Assembly (NCBI RefSeq): GCF_024713945.1
Contig: NC_134680.1
Span: 4,240,001 to 4,304,000, forward strand
Reading direction: 5' to 3'
Source of the DNA: Dermatophagoides farinae
Taxonomy: Eukaryota > Arthropoda > Arachnida > Sarcoptiformes > Pyroglyphidae
Length of the DNA: 64,000 nucleotides
Shown: piece by piece, positions 46,909-63,418 of the stretch
Layout of the letters: each line of letters begins with the position of its first letter
How positions within the stretch are numbered: position 1 is the stretch's first letter
Position numbers and translations under genes: made by a program
The notes under the pieces: model-generated
The model's database searches: none
Seen by the model: the letters and a program-made list of their open reading frames with translations, nothing else
Told to the model about the DNA's origin: nothing

Positions 46909-46955
46909 ATTTATCGAGAGCCACAAATAATCTTTTAAAGAGCCGCAGGTTGGCC
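46909..46955 (-). mobile_element. Fragment resembling a second hAT terminus
   Basis: Read on the minus strand, this contains CCAACCTGCGGCTCTTTAAA, followed by AGATTATTTGTGGCTCTCGA. It resembles the well-known hAT end that starts CAGGGGTCGGCAACCTGCGGCTC. The outermost CAGGGGT is absent: the sequence beyond is a TTGG/TTGCGG repeat. It would be a truncated end of a different hAT family lying within the larger element. Confidence 0.45.
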
Positions 46956-47502
46956 GTTGGTTGCGGTTGGTTGGTTGGTTATAGTGATTTAGAATCAAAA
47001 ATGACACAAAAATCTTAATGCACTTCAGAATAGAGATTGAAAAATTCTTAAAACAATTTCCTTTGTTGAACGATCATGGCAATAGTTTTACTTGGATTGA
47101 ATGATTGGTAATGTTATTAATTTCATGAATCTGAAATTTTCAACGCATTTTATAATCAATTTATAGAAAGTCCAAATAAAATCTAAAATAACCAAAATAG
47201 AGTCGAGGTGACATTACTGATTCGAATGACGTTGATGATTTGATGATCATTAGAAAAAATTTAAATTGATTGATACAAGCTTTTGGAAATTTTTTCGGTC
47301 ATAAATTGCTGCACAGACTTTATGAACGATCGCAGTTTTTTGCCAGTTGTTTTTTAGCGCGCTTCAAATTAACAATCAAGATTTTTAACGCTTCAAATTT
47401 TTTTTAAGCAATCATTTTTTGAAAATTCCTTAATTTTTTTAAGGCCTCGCGTTTTTCAAGTTGACTTTGCACAAGGCCTCGCGATTTTCCGGGCCGGCCC
47501 TG

Positions 47503-47510
47503 GTCACAGT
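47503..47510. repeat. Right target-site duplication of the hAT element
   Basis: GTCACAGT, identical to 45272-45279. Confidence 0.92.
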
Positions 47511-49846
47511 CTATGTCTGGCTCTAATGCTTCTGATGATTCTGTTGCTGTCGCTGTTGTTGTTGTTGTTGTTGTGGATGATGATTTGACCTAATTATTCG
47601 TCGTTGTCGAAATATATTTTTTTCCCGGAGAAAACGATAACAACAACAACAACAACGAAAGTGAGAAAGAAAAAAAAATTCTGGAAGCTTTTGGAACAAC
47701 GAACCCGGCCGAAGTTCACATCCGGCCTTTGAATGTATGTGTGTGTGTGAGTGTGTGGTGACACAACCACCACCATCATCAGGCCTAGATGTAATTCGGA
47801 GGAAAAAAAAACTTCGATGAAGAAGTGGTGGCTGTAGTTCTTCAATCATCCAACAACTTTGAGAAAATTGGCCCGCCAAAAAAAGAAAAATAAAAATATA
47901 GCTAAAAACTGGATCAAGAGCAGCTGTGTGTGTGTGTGTGTGTATGTGTCTTATTTTCCTATAGGCAAGCTAGGAAGAAAAAAAAATTTTCAAGTGAAAA
48001 ATTTGTACGAATATTGAGAGCAACATCGGTCATTGGGTCAGGCATCCATACACGCATACACAGTGGAAATAAAAAGAATAAATATATTCTTGTTGCACAT
48101 GATGATGATGATGAAATAACGTGTGTGTCTACCATACACAGATATCGTATTCGTACAAATTCGTTATTACCGATCCAAAAAAGAACAGAAATTATAAATG
48201 TGTTATATAGGAAATCGATATATATATGCCATGATGTGATGATGGTTGGATCAATCGACTAATGATGATGATAGTGGTAGCGGTAGTAGCGATGGTAGTG
48301 GTAAGAATTTTTTTTTGTATCTTGGGTTGGGTATTGTTGTTATATTAGAAAAAAAAATGAGAGATGCCAGATGGATCCCTGGAAGTCGTGTCTATCAATG
48401 TGTATCATTTATTGTGGCTGCCACACCCAAAATTACACACATTCACACACAGATGTGTGGAGTTGGTTTTTGGGGGAAAAGAATCTAAATCCAAACCTTT
48501 AACACTCACATCACACACCTTCGGTTTTTTTGCCGATTTTTTTCGTTTGGTTTTCATCTCATAAAAATATTCTAGGGTACAGTGCACTGTGTGTGTGTGT
48601 GTGTAATTGTTACAAATATTGTGTGATCCAGATGGCGTAATTCCATGAGTGAATATTTGTTTTTTGTTTCTTGAAAATCAAAGATCGATAACGAATGATG
48701 ATGATCGATTCTTGACCAGAATTCTGATTGGTTTCAATTCTCAACAACCCTCAACAAAAAAAATATATTCAGAACGCCCGCCCTTTTTGTTATGAAAAAA
48801 AATTCATTTCAATCAAATAAAAATTGAAATCGATAAAACAAAAAAAGGGGTTCCGATTTAGAATAATTTTTTTATTATTATTTTTGATCAAATAATTTTC
48901 ACCACTCACACCTCTCCTCTCGCGTCATACATTGACTGTAACATCTTTTTTTTCATAAAATAAATATATGATGATCCATGAATCATTATCGAATCAAACT
49001 ATTCAATCCAATTTTTGAATCACTTCTAAAAACGTAACGAAATCTATGTAAGGAGTATAGAATTGTCGGCATGAATTGCGGTAGTGATGGGGGCCAAAAA
49101 AAAAAATGCATAGTGGCATCCTTTGATGAGGATGTAATGTGATCGCATGATGGTGATGATGATGATGCTAGCTATAATACATACATATAATACATACATG
49201 CGTTTCATTATATTCTATCGATAATATTTGGTAGTAGTGGTATTAATAGATGAAAAAAGAGAATGGGATGTATCATTGTCATCATCAATCAGATTAAATC
49301 GAACATATAATATTCTGCATATTATTATTATGCATATAATACACAAAGCGGTACAAGTAACACACACACACACACACATTATTTATTTGAACCCAAAAAA
49401 TATTCACTCAAAACATCATCTCGTTGTCGTCGTAACCAAAAAAATCTTTATACACACATTCTGGCCACAAGACTTTTCCTCGTTTGTTTTTTTGTTTTTT
49501 TTTATCAACGTCGTCCGTTCAAAAGAATTCTATTATTCTTGTGTGTGATGTATTAGCTACTACCATCACTACTACTACTAGCATTAGTATTTCCACTACT
49601 ACCGGGAAGTAATCGATGCTTCTACTAATAGTTAGCACATACTGTTATTATTCTCGAAAGGAAAAAAATTATTTAGTAGTGGTAAATCTAAATGAGATTC
49701 TCTTTTCAATTTCATTTGGTTGTTGTTGTATGAACATCATCATTATCAACATCAAAAGCAGTAGCATCCATTCGTTTTTTTTAAATATAAAAAACAACAA
49801 CAACAATTTTTTTTCTGGAAGCATTTATGGATGATGTGTAAAGAAC

Positions 49847-49877
<31 letters not shown>

Positions 49878-49902
49878 CACAAATATTGTAAAATAAGAGA
49901 AA

Positions 49903-49934
<32 letters not shown>
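49847..49934. repeat. (CA)n and (GA)n microsatellite pair
   Basis: (CA)14 at 49847-49874 and (GA)13 at 49909-49934, 34 bp apart. Confidence 0.9.
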
Positions 49935-52900
49935 CAGAAAAAAACGCTCCCTCTCTCTCAACTAACTCAACTCACTAATTTACTCACATCATACGGTTTT
50001 TTTTCTACTTTCTCTCTCATGTATTCTTTACCCAAAAAAAAAAGAAATAAAGAAAAAAATTATCCAAATGAAAAAAAAACAGCAGAAAAAAATTCTCAAA
50101 CCGAAAAATAGATAAATAAATAAATATAATTTCCGACGAGTTCATTATCATTCGAATTTTGTTTTCCTATTTCTTTTTTATTGGTTTTGTTTTGTGTATC
50201 TTTTCATCCAAAAACAAAAAAAAAATATTCATAATTTTCTTCTACTATCCATGCTTAATTTTCTAATGTAAAATATTCTTGATGATTGAATATCAATGTG
50301 TGAATCAACTGGTCAATCAAGCAACGGAAACATAAAGGCAGAAGAAAAAAAAATTCAACGAGATTCAAAAAAAACATCATTTTCAAATCAAATCATCAAT
50401 TTGATCAATCAACGTTTGTTATTCATAATTCAAAAAAAAATAAATAATAAATCAACAACAACAATCTCATCACATCATACAAAAAAAACACGTTTCAATT
50501 TCATCGATTGTTTTTTTAAAGTGATAACCGTCGAATCATCAATTTTTTTTTTTTGAAAAAAAAATTCTGGTCGATTTTTCTCACAGCAACAGCATTCTCT
50601 CTCTCACACACTTTTTGATCCATGAAATGAAAAATTGTTTCTTGTTTCAAAAAAATCAATCCTGGATGATAATGATGATGATAATGACAAGAATTTGAAG
50701 AGAAAAAAAAGAAAAAAAAATTTTATGAAAAAAAGTGACAGTGTGTGCGTGTGTGTGTGTGAGAGAGAGAGAGTGTGTGTGTGCGAAAAGCGAGTGTTGT
50801 TGTTGTTGTTGTTGTTGGGTGATGAGCAAATGTGTGTTGGGTGAGAGATAGTGGGTGTGTGTGTCTTTGTTTGTTTGTTTGGTGGGTGTGTGCGTAAATG
50901 AGGAAATATGTTTATACACACACACCATTGATGATTGAATGATGATGATGATGATGGATGATTTCCTTGTATATGTTTGTGGGTGGTGATGAAAAGGGTT
51001 TTCAACAAATGATTCGAATTTCAATTTGTTGTAGTCATCGCTAACATCGTCCAGCAGAATTTAATCGAATGTTTTTTTTTTTTGAAAAAAAGTGACCGAA
51101 ATTTTTTTTTATTTTAATGTTTGACCTTTGAGGTCAAAAATCTGTATATTGTTTTTTTTTCGATTTCAATTTTCATCAACAACAATCAGTGGATGTATAT
51201 TTTAAAAAGTTGAATATTGTTTAAAAAAAAAATAGTTGAAAACTGTTGCTGATTATGAGAAATGTTGTTTTTTTTTGTGAATTTTGTCATCAATCATCAT
51301 CATTCTGATTAAATTTGATTCGTGATTGTATCAATTTATGCGATAAAAAAAAAACAAAAAACAATTCAAAAATTGATTTAAAATAATCATCATCATCATC
51401 ATCATCAACAACAATCTATAATAAACCCTCTGCCATCTACTATAATTTAATGATGGATCTACAACACTGCCAATGATAATGACAACAATAAATGAAATAA
51501 TAATAATAATTTTTTAATGAAAAACAACAACAACAACAACAACAAAATCAAAGAAAACATTTCCTTTAAAATAAAAAATATTCATCATCTGATCACATAT
51601 ATGATCATCATCATCAGTATAAATAATTTGAAGCCAAAAAGTTTGTATAATTGTTAATTTATTGTTTTTGCAAATTTAAACAAAAAATTTTTCAATTTGT
51701 CCACAGGTTCAATCTATCTGAAGAAGAAGAAGAAAAAAAAAATCACAGTATTGTAACATCATTGTCGCCATTATTTTTGGTATTGATTGATTCTTTTTTT
51801 ATTTCATCGAAATAATTATCATCATTCATTCATTCAAAATTACTATTGATTCAACTCGTTCACTGCCTATATATATCTATTATTATTATCATCCAATTAT
51901 TTAATCTCAAAAAAAAAATTAATTTAATCAACGGATAAAAATAATAATAATAATAATTACTGTTGCCATCGTTGAAGCAGAATTGATTTTTTTTTCTTCA
52001 ATCCCTTCAATTTTGGGCCAATTTTCATCATCATAACACGAATTATCCAAAATTGAAGAAATCCAACAAGTTTTTTTTTCTGGTTTGATTGGTCCATTCA
52101 TATTCAACATTATATATTCTATATATACGTATAAATTCGATATATCTTCGATTGTGGAGCTAAAAATAACCGGTTGAATATATATTATCCGAAAAAAGAT
52201 ATATTCTTTTGTTCTTATCTCTGTGCGTGTGTATGGATTAATTGATTGGATTTTTGGTTTCAAAAATCAGTGTGGGTGTTGTGTGTGTATTTTCTTGTAT
52301 CTTATTCAATTGCTTCCTCCCTTCTATATATATACATATTATATTCGATTACAACCAACCAAACACCCACACTCATTGGTCATCATTCTGTTTTATGAAA
52401 AGAATTTTGTGCAATTTTTTTTCGATTTCAATTTTTTGTGATTAAAAAGAAGAAAGAAGAAAAATTCATCATCATCACACACATGTTGCAATTAAAATAA
52501 TTCAAACAAAAAAAAATTAATTTGAAAATTAATCAACCGACCTATCAATATCAGTAAAGTTTTCATTATTCTCTTCATCACACACACTCCAATAACGACG
52601 ACCATTTTCCCGTCCAGAACAATAGCAAAAATAGAAAAATTTTTGCCAGAAAAAAAAGAATTGTAGAATCTTCTTAGGTGCCAACAAAAAAACCATATAG
52701 CCACATAACCATAACAACAACAGACGACGACTATTTCATTCATTCAATCAAAGTGAAATCCGAAATAAAATATTTTTTTCGACAATAATAACAACAACAA
52801 ATATATCATATATATGATTCAACTCATCATTGGAGAAGAGAAAAAAAATCATTTGTTTTATCATTGATTTAAATTTTTTAAAATATTAGGAAAAATTCAA

Positions 52901-53237
52901 TTATTCGCATTGAAACAACAACAACAGCAACAAAAATCATACAACGAAAACAGCGACAACAACCTACGACTACTACTTTACTAGCCATCCGAAATTCTTT
53001 TCATTTTTTTTTTTTTTGTAAACAACAAAAAATCTTTTGAATATATTGTTATTATACACCTTTTTTTAGACATAATCAACCAATCAACAAAACAAAACAA
53101 AACATTGGCATTGAATCTTGCATCATTTATATATCATTGATCGATAATCCAAGATTATTTTTTTTCTTTTTTTTCAAATTTCTTCAATTATTTTTTTTTC
53201 TCATTCATTTTGGTTGTACAACCGTGTGTTCGTTTTT

Positions 53238-53294
53238 ATGATTCTCGTCCGGCGTCTTAAAAAATAATAAGACGCGTCAGTGACGAGTAATCAT
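53238..53294 (+). promoter_or_regulatory. 20-bp stem-loop before the G alpha-q start codon
   Basis: The outer stem is ATGATT with AATCAT (53238-53243 / 53289-53294). A one-nt bulge (53288) follows, then CTCGTC with GACGAG (53244-53249 / 53282-53287), an internal loop of 2 against 6 nt, and the inner stem GCGTCTTA with TAAGACGC (53252-53259 / 53268-53275). The apical loop is 8 nt, AAAAATAA. All 20 pairs are Watson-Crick. It ends 57 nt before the ATG and is markedly more GC-rich than its surroundings, so it is a credible 5' UTR or promoter element. Confidence 0.65.
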
Positions 53295-53305
53295 TAAAAC
53301 AAACG

Positions 53306-53317
53306 ATCCGAAAGGAT
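53306..53317 (+). promoter_or_regulatory. Small GNRA-tetraloop hairpin
   Basis: ATCC-GAAA-GGAT forms a four-pair stem capped by a GAAA tetraloop, 12 nt after the larger stem-loop and 34 nt before the start codon. Confidence 0.35.
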
Positions 53318-53351
53318 ATAAAAAAAAACCGCAACCACGGGTATTACAGTG

Positions 53352-59018
<5,667 letters not shown>

Positions 59019-62000
59019 CTAATTAAACTATAACAACGAGAACAATGACAACCGATAACAACAACCGAAAATCGACAACAACAACAACAACAACACATCT
59101 ATGGACATTGATCACACACACACAAACAAACAAAAGTTATCTTTTTCACACGATATACACACACACACACACAAGACAAAACCAAACCAAAACAATTTGT
59201 TTTTCCTTTGTTAGAAAGTTGTCCTTTTTCTATGTTGTTTGTTTGTTTCTGTGTGTGTGTGAGTTAGAGAGAGAGAGAGAGAGACATCTTTGGTTTATGT
59301 GTATGTATATGGTGCTGCAATTTTTTTTCATTCTAATTACCGGTTATTAAGTGAAAGAAGATGAAGAAGAATATAGTGATGATGATGGAAAATGAAATTT
59401 TTTTTTCATGTTGTTGAAATATGTTTATAAGTGACTGTGTGTATGTGTATGTATTATATATGTAATACAGAAATATTCAAATTTTGGCCAAAACAAAAAC
59501 CATCCATCACCATCATTATCATCAACGACGTCAACATCAGCAATCGAATCTATCGAATTCGGATCGATTTTATACATAGGAATTATATTATTATTATAAA
59601 ATTTAAAAATTAAATTATTTGCATACAGACACATACACACACACACACCAATCACAGCAGCAGGAACGAATGAAAAAAAAGTAATTGAACAAAAAATTCT
59701 TTCCAGCAAAAAAACCTGTGTGTATGTGTGTGTGGGTGGGTGGAAAACCAGAATGAAACAAAAAAAAGAAAATTTCTTTCGATGGTTTTTTTTTGATACA
59801 AACAAAAATTTTTTTTATTATTATTATTAATTACTACTACTACAACATTATATACAAAAAAAAATCGACATTATTCCCCCAAAGAAGAGAAGATGAAAAA
59901 GAAAACTAAAAAAAAACCTGATCATAATTTCACAATTCATGAATCATCCACGATTCTTCTATCCATCACATCATTACATCATCATCGCCATCATCATCAT
60001 CATCCGTGACAACTACATTCTTCGCAACCACCACTAACAACAATAACAACACATTTCACAACCATCCATTTTCTCATTTATGATTCAATTCATTTCGATT
60101 TTTTTTCTTCTTCTTCTCTCATTCTTTACATTTAATAAATTTTCATTCATTCATCATCATTGTACAAATTGTCGAAATGTTTTTTTTTTTGTGGGTGGAA
60201 TGAAAAAACAACACACACACACACATACACGAATCATTGAACCAAATCCAACCAACAAAAAAAAAAGAAATTATTTCATTTTATCAAGATAAAATATGAG
60301 AGAAAAAAAAACACTTTTGAATTCTGTTCATGCAACAAGTGTACGACCACAACAACAACAACAACAAAATACATACATGCATACATGAATCTGCAGAATT
60401 TTTCTTGTAGTTTTTATTGTGAAAAACAATTTTTTTTTGTTTGTTTCGTTTTCGTCGTTGACAATATTTAAATTAGCCCGAAAATATTTGGAATATTCTT
60501 CATCATCATTACATTATCATTTTTTTTCCAATCCATATATATTATACAGGTAGATGAATGAAAATTAGTGAAATATAAAAAAAAACAAACAAACACCAAT
60601 GTAATACTGATAACTCTGTTCAACAAAAAAAAAATCTATTGGAAGTAGTCAACAATATACATATAGATGATGAACATCTTTTTTTTAGCATCTTTTCTTC
60701 AGCACACACACACACACCTGACGGGCAAAGACAGAATCTGTTAGCCGAATTTTTTTCCCGTTATTTTGCGAAAAAAAATCAGCGATATAATTATTAATAA
60801 TGAAAATCAAAAAATTGAAAAACAAAACAGATTAATGATGATGATTCTTGTTGTTTTTGTTTTTTTTTCTGGATTATTCATTTTCCTGCAATCACATGAT
60901 ACAAACACAATAATAAGCCAACAACAACAACAATGCCATCACACCTACGCAATATATATATTAATTAATTATAAGAATTTTTATTCACCAAAAACAATAC
61001 AAAACAAAACAAAACATTGTCATTTATTTTTTATTCGTTTTCTCCGGTTTTTTCCTGTTATCTCATCGTCATTTTTGGTTGTTGTCATCTATATTTTTTT
61101 TTGTGTTTTGTTCTTGTTCATCATCGTGACCACCACCTACATCATCATCACACACACACACACATACACCCACTGATCATTCAAAATTTGTTTGTTTGTT
61201 TTCATTTTTTTTTTTGTTTTGTTCGTTCGTTCAATTTTTCTAATTTTTTTTATCGTTCGTTTCAATGACCCATCATCATCTGACCAACGGATTATTGTTG
61301 TTGTTGTTTGTAAATTGTTTTGAAATCAAAAAAAAACGAAAAAAATCGAGAAAAACAAGAATTTTTTTTCGAAAAATTAAATCATTCAAATGTGACATAC
61401 AAGCCCACACATACATACAATTTTGAAAACAAAAACAAACAAAAATAAAAACACCGGACAGGATTATGTATTTTTTTCGCTGATTTATTCATTCATTTGT
61501 TTCACATCGATGGAGTGATTGATTGATTCGAATCAATCGTTTATGATTTGCCCAAATTATTTTGACAAATTGATGATACACACACACACACACAAATGAT
61601 ACAGCCAACAAACGCCCATACACACCCGAAAACATAAAAAATCGTCTCTCTTTCTTTCTCTTGAATCTTGTTCCATATATACATTATATTCTTGCTATTT
61701 ATATATATACTATACATATTGATTATATGATGAATTGATGAAATATATAAATATTCGATACAAAAAAAGAGACAATTTTTCATTATTTTAATTCTCATGA
61801 TTTGTTTGTCTGTCTGTTTGTTTGTTGAGCAATTTTTTCTAAAACAATTTTTCAAATTTTTTTTTCGTTTGAATTTTTCCTTTTCATACATAACGACATC
61901 TATGGAAATTTCGTGGAATATGTCACAGAATCATCACGTGATCAAATGTTTGCATGCATTTTGCGGTTCATGAGCAAATTGATAATTTTTGAAATTTCCA

Positions 62001-62048
62001 TTTTGGGATTATATTGATTTATTGATTGATTGATCATCATTTTGAATA
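59019..62048. other. Spacer between G alpha-q and WDR61
   Basis: About 3 kb holding the G alpha-q 3' UTR and the WDR61 promoter. Microsatellites include (CA)n near 59156-59174, (GA)n near 59268-59284, (CA)n near 61148-61164 and 61577-61595. No coding region is supported. Confidence 0.6.
61933..61942. promoter_or_regulatory. E-box palindrome ATCACGTGAT
   Basis: A perfect 10-bp palindrome with a CACGTG core lies about 107 bp before the WDR61 initiator. The inner TCACGTGA is the same 8-mer found 40 bp before the SRR1-domain gene. Confidence 0.45.
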
Positions 62049-63247
62049 ATGGTAACTATTTCAAATTTGTTGAAAGAATTTTTATTCAAAATTTTTTCTT
62101 ATTTAGGTATTCAAATTGATTTATACACATGAGAATGCTCATGATGATTCAATTTGGTCAATATCATGGGGTAAAAGTGAAACAGATAATGTTGAACATA
62201 TTGTTACTGGCAGCCTTGATGATACTGTAAAAGCATGGAAAATGTAATTTTATCAAATAATTTGATTGTAATTTTCAAAAATTTCAATTAATCAATCCAT
62301 CAATTGTTTACAGTGATCAAGATGATAATATGGATTTACAATATATATTCGAAGGCCATTCATTGGGTGTTGTATCGGTGGATATCAATCATAATGGAAC
62401 GATTGCTGCATCCAATTCATTGGATAGTATTATACGTTTATATAATCTTGATTCGGGTGATCAAATTTTAAGTATTGATGCTGGTCCAGTCAATGCATGG
62501 ACAGTGGTATTTGCACCAAATTCTGAATTTCTAGCCACATGTACACAATCGGGTAAAATTGTTCTGTATAATACGACAACGGGTGAAAAATATAATAATA
62601 AAGAATTGGATTCCACCGGAAAATTTACCATGTGTATTGCCATTGTAAGTATATTTGTTTATTTACCTTGATGTATCTCACCATTTTCATCTGTGTTATA
62701 GCGAAAAGATTCGAAACAGATTGCCGGTGGTGCTATCGATGGTATGATAAAATTATATGATGTTGAAACGGGTAAAATAATGACCACATTAGAAGGTCAT
62801 GCAATGCCCATACGTTCATTAGCATTTTCACCCGATGGTAAATATCTAATATCCGGTTCGGATGATTGTCACGTGAAAGTGTATGAAGTGAAAACTGGCG
62901 AATTATTGGCCACACTTTCTGGTCATGGTTCAGCCATTCTAAATGTTGCCTTTTCACCCGATAACAAACATTTTGCATCAAGGTAATTTATTTTTTTATT
63001 TTGAAATTTAATTTTAATTATAATTAATAATTTAACATTTTTTCATGATTTAATTAAATACCTATATATTATGATTATTAGTTCATCGGATAAAACGGTA
63101 AAAATCTGGGATATAGATACTAAACAATGTTTGCATACATTGGAACAACATAAAGATCAAGTTTGGGGAATTAAATTCAATCCTAATGGTACTAGATTAG
63201 CATCGGTTTCCGAAGATAAATCCATCTGTATCTATAGTTGTGCATGA
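62049..63247 (+). CDS. WDR61: WD repeat protein 61 / SKI8 homologue
   Basis: A WD40 propeller protein that serves both the cytoplasmic SKI complex (with SKIV2L and TTC37, feeding RNA to the exosome) and, in animals, the nuclear PAF1 complex. Five exons: 62049-62051, 62107-62243, 62314-62644, 62702-62982 and 63082-63247, giving 305 aa, exactly the length of human WDR61. The first coding exon is just the ATG: ATG, donor GTAACT, and the next exon opens VFKLIYTHENAHDDSIWSI. Seven WD blades follow, with TGSLDDTVKAWK, FEGHSLGVVSVDI, SIDAGPVNAWTV, GGAIDGMIKLYD, LEGHAMPIRSLAFSPDGKYL, LSGHGSAILNVAFSPDNKHF and SSSDKTVKIWD. An E-box palindrome lies upstream. It converges on HDC with 171 bp between stops. 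Confidence 0.95.
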
Positions 63248-63392
63248 TAAATGAATAGAAAATTCGATAATTCCAATTCCAACGTCATTTTACCATCATC
63301 ATCATCTATCAAATTCGATTTAATTCATCTTGACTTTTGCTCATCTCATCCGGTTCATTTTGATTTTCCTGTATTGAATCGGCTAAATATTA

Positions 63393-63398
63393 TTTATT
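63393..63398 (-). terminator. Candidate poly(A) signal of HDC
   Basis: AATAAA on the minus strand, 20 nt after the HDC stop. It supports the end of that gene before it meets WDR61. Confidence 0.5.
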
Positions 63399-63418
63399 GA
63401 TTTAAAAAAAACATTTAA

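Larger units (their letters stand above)
45280..47502. mobile_element. hAT-type DNA transposon, non-autonomous, 2.2 kb
   Basis: The element starts CAGGGCCGGCCCAGG and its other end, read inward on the minus strand, starts CAGGGCCGGCCCGG. That is a 12-bp perfect terminal inverted repeat of the CAGGG type, with a perfect 8-bp target duplication GTCACAGT outside both ends. Together these define the hAT superfamily. Subterminal copies of AAGGCCTCGCG occur at both ends (45330-45351 on the left; 47440-47483 on the right), and the left end has five or six more copies of a related AGCCTCG(C/T)(A/G)GT unit. The inside is AT-rich like the host and lacks a transposase. It carries a 69-codon open remnant, a 42-bp minisatellite with an inverted copy, and fragments resembling other transposon ends. 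The GC-rich ends stand out sharply from the AT-rich flanks. An intact duplication with matching ends suggests a fairly recent insertion. Confidence 0.88.
47511..53351. other. Gene-poor spacer and 5' region of G alpha-q
   Basis: About 5.8 kb without a credible coding region. It is rich in (CA)n, (GA)n and (CAA)n: for example a GA/GT-rich stretch at 50741-50900, (CAT)n near 51390-51404 and (CAA)n near 51525-51544. The last 120 bp hold the structured 5' UTR of G alpha-q. Confidence 0.6.
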
